Positions 58,936 through 64,000 of a stretch of 64,000 nt of DNA are shown one piece after another. Source of the DNA: Polytrichum commune. Taxonomy: Eukaryota; Streptophyta; Polytrichopsida; Polytrichales; Polytrichaceae. The stretch is from positions 8,804,001 to 8,868,000 of the forward strand of contig OX485809.1 in the NCBI GenBank assembly GCA_950295325.1, read 5' to 3'. The translations under genes and the position numbers were made by a program. The notes under the pieces were generated by a model that saw only the letters and a list, made by a program, of their open reading frames with translations, did not search any database and was not told the DNA's origin. Position 1 is the first letter of the stretch. The number at the start of each line of letters is the position of its first letter.

Positions 58936-60750
58936 AGTTAGTTGTCTCCTGCGTATATTATTAAATGGTTTGCATATTTTTACTGGCATCGCCCTCTGAT
59001 GCATAGGTGGGATACACCAGTAGTCTTGTTCTTGTTCATAGGGATTCTTGCATGATAGTGCAGGTGCCTGTGGGCTGGGAGAGTTTGAGATTGAGTACTG
59101 TGAGGATGCATACAGAACTGGGCTGATCAAGGTGATCCAGCTGCAGTTGAGGGTTAGCTTAATGGCATTGCCTCCATAGGTTAGGTGGTTTGATGAAGAC
59201 TTTAGCTAGAATTGCTGTACGAAGATCAGCTTAATGTGACCCTGTCCATTGGGGTTGTGGTTGGACACCGGCAAGTCAATTGCATGACTTAGCAGAGCTT
59301 TAGAGTGTGGATGCTCTTTTACAATCACTTAAGCAAATGTCGACTGACATTGTTTAAAATAGGCACTCGTATATAAGAAGTTATGAACACATGTTTGCAT
59401 CTTTTTGGAGTGAGCTCTTGTGTGACTTCATGCTCTACAAACAGGGAATTGGTAATGTGGTGAACTAAACCAATATTGGGAATTTCCTTGTGGCTGGAGG
59501 GATGTGCCACCTCAACTCTTTTGACAAAATTGTTTTTCTGCATATCAACAGACATCAAGTGGCATGCTCTTGATATTTTGTTGCAAGGAAGGCATTGTGT
59601 CGGTCAGTTGGTGATGAAGCAAATTACGTGCATCCTGTATTTGAAGGCTCTTGATAGGATGCTGGTAAATTTGTAGTGAATGCATTGGACTGGCCGGATG
59701 TCATTGAACATATGGAACAAGACTTGTAACGGATGTGGTTTATTTCCATAGTAATTGCAAGGCTTTATCTGGTACCCATGTACCCAGGGGCTTGTCTGAA
59801 TTCCTTAAAAGACATGACAAGATTGATTACTGTTTTCTTATGGGTTGATAGGCCTTGGTGAGCGTATGGAAGTTATATGTGGTTACTTCCATTGTGCAAA
59901 TCTCACTTGTAGCATGAAGACGTGGATATCTCTAGGTCCTCAGTATCCCAAAGCCATCTTCTGGACTTTATATTGTGCTTGATCTTACTCCAATGAAATG
60001 ATGAGATGTTTTGTATAGCTCCTTGAGCTTTATCTTATGAGCTTCTCTTCACCTAATTCTGCAGTTTGGAGTTCGTGTTCATATTAATCTCATATATTGC
60101 TCAAATGAAGCAACAAAGCTTGTTTGCCCTCTTGAGGACTTCCTAGTAAGCTACCTTCCATTAACCCTTAATGTTATTCGAGTACCACCTCCTTAGCACC
60201 GGTTGGAGGTCCTTGTTGAGAAGAGGATATTTTTTGGCTTACTTCATAAAATTTGGATTTGGGTTCACCATGCCAACCTCCCACCTGGTGAATGGTTTTC
60301 CCAATGGAATTACTATATCTATAGAAACTATCGACTTTGATCCTCAAATGGTGTTTATCTCCAAAGAAGAGTTGTTGCGAATATTTTTCTCTATTTAGAA
60401 AAAAGAATGAATTATAAATGGAATTGAAATTACCTCAAGATTAATCTTTAGTGCATTATATTGAAGCCAAGGTGCCAAGGTGAAAATGTATGCAAATAGT
60501 AAAATTTGGACCAACATTTCAGCTCTAATGAATTGAATGATAATTCTTTAATCATTGAAAAATGTTGTTCACATTCTATACATGTGATCTTATTCTTTTA
60601 TGCATTTTAATATAAGTTAACAATCTTCAAAATATGAATACATCTACAAAAATGGCCAAGCAAATTAATGTCATCTCCATTTAATGAAGTTTTGAATATT
60701 TTTGTTACTAGTATTTAGGAAATTTTGGACAATTTAACCAATTCTAGACT
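58936..60750. other. 3' flank of the ABCF gene, otherwise empty
   Basis: The first few hundred bases should hold the 3' untranslated region. No strong poly(A) signal was assigned. No further gene or element was recognised; the short frames at 59476-59676 and 60171-60398 have no domain. Confidence 0.35.
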
Positions 60751-60752
60751 AA

Positions 60753-61100
60753 GGGCCGGTTCACACTATGGCCAAACTTCGAGAGGAGAAGCGTTTGGAC
60801 CAATGAAAATGCAGAAATGTCCAAAGTCCGTCCTCTCGGCCTTCACACTAGGGGCCGAAGTCCAAAGAACGTCGCCTCCAAAAGAGCCTAGGTGGCAACA
60901 CTTTTAGGAAGTTATGGCGCCAAGAGTTCGGCCTCTCGAGCAAAGTTCGAGAGGCCGAACTTTTTTTTCATTAAAATATTCAAAATCTGAAAGTGGATTA
61001 TTTTAATATACTTTTTCAGCCCAAAGGCTTTTCCTCGACATAGTTTGGTCCAGAAAAGTGACGCTTCTCTTCTCAACTTGGGCATAGTGTGAACCGGCCC
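60753..61100. mobile_element. MITE with GGGCCGGTTCACACTATG ends
   Basis: The left end GGGCCGGTTCACACTATGGC and the right end, reverse complemented GGGCCGGTTCACACTATGCC, extend as ~40-bp inverted repeats to GAGAAGCG. The flanks are TAA (left) and CAA (right), a slightly decayed target duplication. The outer ends match those of the foldback at 39882-40953, so the two belong to one superfamily. An internal hairpin around GGCCTCTCGAGCAAAGTTCG lies at about 60930-60960. Confidence 0.8.
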
Positions 61101-61103
61101 CAA

Positions 61104-63255
61104 ATCAGTGCTTGACATCACCCTTTGAATCCCCTCACATTTGTGACTTCTTCCCACAACTTTCTTGTTGTGCGTCATATGTGGCTTTTATTGGTTTTAT
61201 GTTATGCATCTATGACCACATAGTTGTGTGTTTGCATTATGTTTTTGTTTGTTATCACACAATGCGTGCATAATTATGGACTCTCTAAAAGGCCATAATT
61301 ACCTAAATACCAGTTTTGCTTTGAAAATACTTCTACAAAACTCATGACCTTATATAAAAGGTCCAATTGTATAGATGTGTTCTTTGACTTTGTATCAATG
61401 ATTTCTCTTTATGAATGATTCATAAATCAAGCTTGTAAATCTCACTCTATCACTGATCTTGGAAATACACAAAACCTGAGGGATAACAAGGGTTAGATTC
61501 CACCAAGCCATTTAAAAACAATGACACTTCCCTCCCAAGCCTCACACTTCGCTTATTATTACAGTATCCACTTAGAACATAAGTACCAATTTATACAGAG
61601 CAAGGGTTTGGTGCATTAGCCTAGAGTATGCATCAAATAATATATAGGCTACTTCAATGCTACAAATTTGTTGCCCCTGCCTTTGAAAGTACCTATACGA
61701 GGACTTCAAAATACATGTGTGACAATGAGATTGGATGATGTACAAAATATAAATATCGTTTTGGGTTCATTACTAAACAAAGAGTTAGAGAATCTTCACT
61801 TCCACCTCATAAAGCTTTATCCACATAATTATAAAAATGCCTTTCTGGAGCCAAATTGCAACGGAATACTTCATGATGGAAAGGTGTGGGGTTCATGGAA
61901 CAATTGGTGCAGAGAATTTTAACTGCATACTTTAATCTGAAATAGATTTCACCATTTTTGGTACTCAATCCTTTTTTCTTTCTTTCTTTCTCTGTCTGTA
62001 TGGATGTGTTGGATAAGGGTCGAGAATCACAAGGCTAGTTACTCAGTCCCCTCAAGTAATTTTCTGTGCATGCACTTTGTGTGCTTATATGGAGTAAGTT
62101 TGTAATAAGCGAATGCAACATCAAACTCCTCTTTCTGAAAATTTTCGGCAAGATGAGATATTTTCACCCATTCGTCCAAAGGTTCATGTCCTTCACCAAA
62201 CCAACGTGATACGTCATAGAATCAGTTGTCCAGTAAAATGAAGCTTACAAGTTCACATGTAGAATGCAAGTTACCTTAAGTCACTTCCATACCCTGGTTC
62301 CATGCCAATGCAATCAACCCAAGATGGAACTGCCGAGAAAATCTTCCCAGTTTTATTCATGAGCATTATTATTCCTACACCTTTGATCTGTGTCTCCCTG
62401 GCAACTTCATCTTATTAGAGACTACTGTACCATCTTCTGTCCAAGATACATGTCCAACGTATATTTGTGAACGAAGTTTTGATGAGTTATTCATGTATGT
62501 GTAACTCGCTATAGGAAAAAGAATGTGAAAATTTATGTAGAGAGTCGAATTTTAGGGTCGGCAGATTGATTCATTGAACATATGAGGTTGGATGTAGATA
62601 ATAGATAGACGCACCGATTGGTTGCTGCTATTGGAAATGCCCAGGCATTTATGCTCATAGCTGTACTTGGTAAATTTCATATCTCTACTTCATGAATTTG
62701 ATAATGTAGTTAGTTTCTCATGTTCTCGTAAATAGACATTTTAACATAGGAGTTGATGAATTCAAGACCTTGATTCTATTTGACTTATGAATCTCGTATG
62801 CTAACAAAGAAAGGGCAAGGGCATATTCTTAATGGTCTTGAAAGCACAATGTTATCAGAACAAAGAAACATGTGGCCATTTAAGTATACGGAGAACAACT
62901 TCTACAACCTCAGAAGTCAACCTCACCTGCATGGGATCAGATATAGATTCCTACGTTGTCAATATGTTTGAATAGTATGTCCATCCCCAAAAACAGTCCC
63001 AAGGCGTCGCAGGCCACTTGAAACTTATGTGAAGGCCGTACCGACTTTACAATTTTGTGCAATTCTACTCCCTTGCTCAAGAATCGAGCACAGTTATCCT
63101 TTATTCATCTTCTGGCGATCTTCTGTCGTTCCCATACGCATCCTGCAAGAGTATTGATCGTCGCACAATGTTTTCGAAGATGTCAATGGTCTCTCACATT
63201 GTGCTTGTTGGCATATTTCGAAAGTACCGCAACTCGTCCTTTAAAGAACAAATTG
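61104..63255. other. Intergenic, nothing identified
   Basis: AT-rich DNA with a short TTTC-type simple repeat at about 61975-61995. No gene or element recognised. Confidence 0.35.
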
Positions 63256-63259
63256 CCAA

Positions 63260-64000
63260 AGTTGGTATGCTGTGGCGCTCTTGGTTTCGTGTGACTTGCC
63301 GGTTAGTACTTTATTCTTATGCCTGTTACTTCGAAGAGTATACTGGACAGTGGCAAAATTTGTGGCGAATTCTATGCTCGGCAGTCTGAAAGTCTCGTTT
63401 AAAAAGTAAACTTCGAGGCATTGTTTTTCATATTCTGACCTAAATTGACGCCGAAATGTACAAATCACCAAAACTAACGCATCTTCTGTCCTTCCAACAA
63501 CACATCTCGAGAGCTGCTGGCGAACATAACTGCTGTGCTCTTGGGTTTGCGTAACTCGCCGCTCAGTAGTAATTCTTGTGCCTGTTACTTCGAAGAGCAC
63601 ACAGGACAGTGGCAAAATTTGTGGCAACTTCTATGTTGGCAGTGGAGGAGCGATAGATAATTGCCATCGCCAGGCCTGATGGAAGAGACAGTGTAGTACC
63701 CTAGGGTTCTATCCGGGAATTAGGAACTTGGGACCTAGTGTCTTCCGAAACAAGAGCAGTTTGAAATTCTCATTGAAAACATGAAATGCAAGGACATTCT
63801 TGTCGTTCCTACATGAATCGAAGCCCAAATGCACACATCACAGATAGTAACGCAATTTTGGCTCTTCAATGAACAATTATCCAGAACTGCTGGCGAGCTT
63901 AAATGCTGTGCTCTTGGTTTTGTGTGACTTGCAGGTCAGTACTTATTCATGTACCTGTTACGTCGAAGAGAATATATACCAGCGTCAGAATTTGTTGCAA
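63260..64000. repeat. Degenerate ~370-bp tandem repeat, continues past the edge
   Basis: The block TGCTGTGCTCTTGG with GTGACTTGC, CTGTTACTTCGAAGAG and CAGTGGCAAAATTTGT recurs at about 63270, 63529 and 63899. A second block (TGAAATTCTC, then CCAAATGCACA, then GCTGGCGA) recurs at about 63390 and 63760. The spacing between the second and third copies is about 370 bp; the first copy is shorter by about 105 bp. No open frame is shared by the copies. Confidence 0.65.

Noticed and set aside
1..64000. tRNA, rRNA or CRISPR features
   Set aside because: I looked for T-loop and A/B-box-like words, rRNA-like blocks and regularly spaced identical short repeats. None was convincing, and CRISPR arrays are not expected in plant nuclear DNA.

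Overview
The window reads as nuclear DNA of a land plant. Three spliced or intronless host genes have clear plant orthologues, and everything between them is AT-rich and filled with plant-type DNA transposons: CACTA/Spm, pogo/Tigger-like, PIF/Harbinger-type MITEs and foldbacks. I cannot fix the species from sequence alone. A non-angiosperm (bryophyte, lycophyte or fern) is only a guess.

Host genes. (1) Bases 1-6657, minus strand: the first ten coding exons of a La-related protein 1 (LARP1) gene, an RNA-binding regulator of mRNA translation and stability. The gene runs off the left edge before its C-terminal DM15 repeats. The intron that splits its La motif has a GC-AG boundary. (2) Bases 49177-51694, minus strand: a four-exon UMP-CMP kinase-family gene with an unusual P-loop. 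(3) Bases 56761-58935, plus strand: an intronless ABCF4/GCN4-type ABC-F ATPase of 724 residues.

Mobile part. The centrepiece is a 13.1-kb CACTA element (16390-29474) with matching CACTATAAGAAA ends. It carries a TNP2-like transposase gene on the minus strand and a divergent, six-exon TNPA-like (Transposase_24 type) gene on the plus strand. Intron 1 of the TNPA-like gene is about 2.9 kb. It holds an antisense, uninterrupted fragment of a host nucleoporin NUP205 coding sequence, a degenerate repeat array around that fragment, and three tandem copies of a ~349-bp unit that each contain a perfect hairpin. The element therefore looks like a transposon that carries its own machinery and has also captured a host gene fragment.

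Around it lie four pogo/Tigger-like elements or remnants (10678-11278, 14515-15295, about 29700-32312, 54153-55050), a PIF/Harbinger transposase remnant (about 43080-43770), a MITE family of about 490 bp, an unrelated MITE with GAGCATCTCCACCC ends, a foldback element with ~310-bp arms, and two unidentified dispersed repeat families here called R1 (four copies) and R2 (three copies). Just upstream of the ABCF gene there is an array of short hairpins with varying arms but a conserved loop (55615-55927), followed by a nested perfect cruciform (56165-56275). The right edge (63260-64000) holds a ~370-bp degenerate tandem repeat.

The three host genes do not form a pathway together. The transposase and TNPA-like genes do form a functional pair in known CACTA elements, where the first cuts the DNA and the second binds repeats near the ends.
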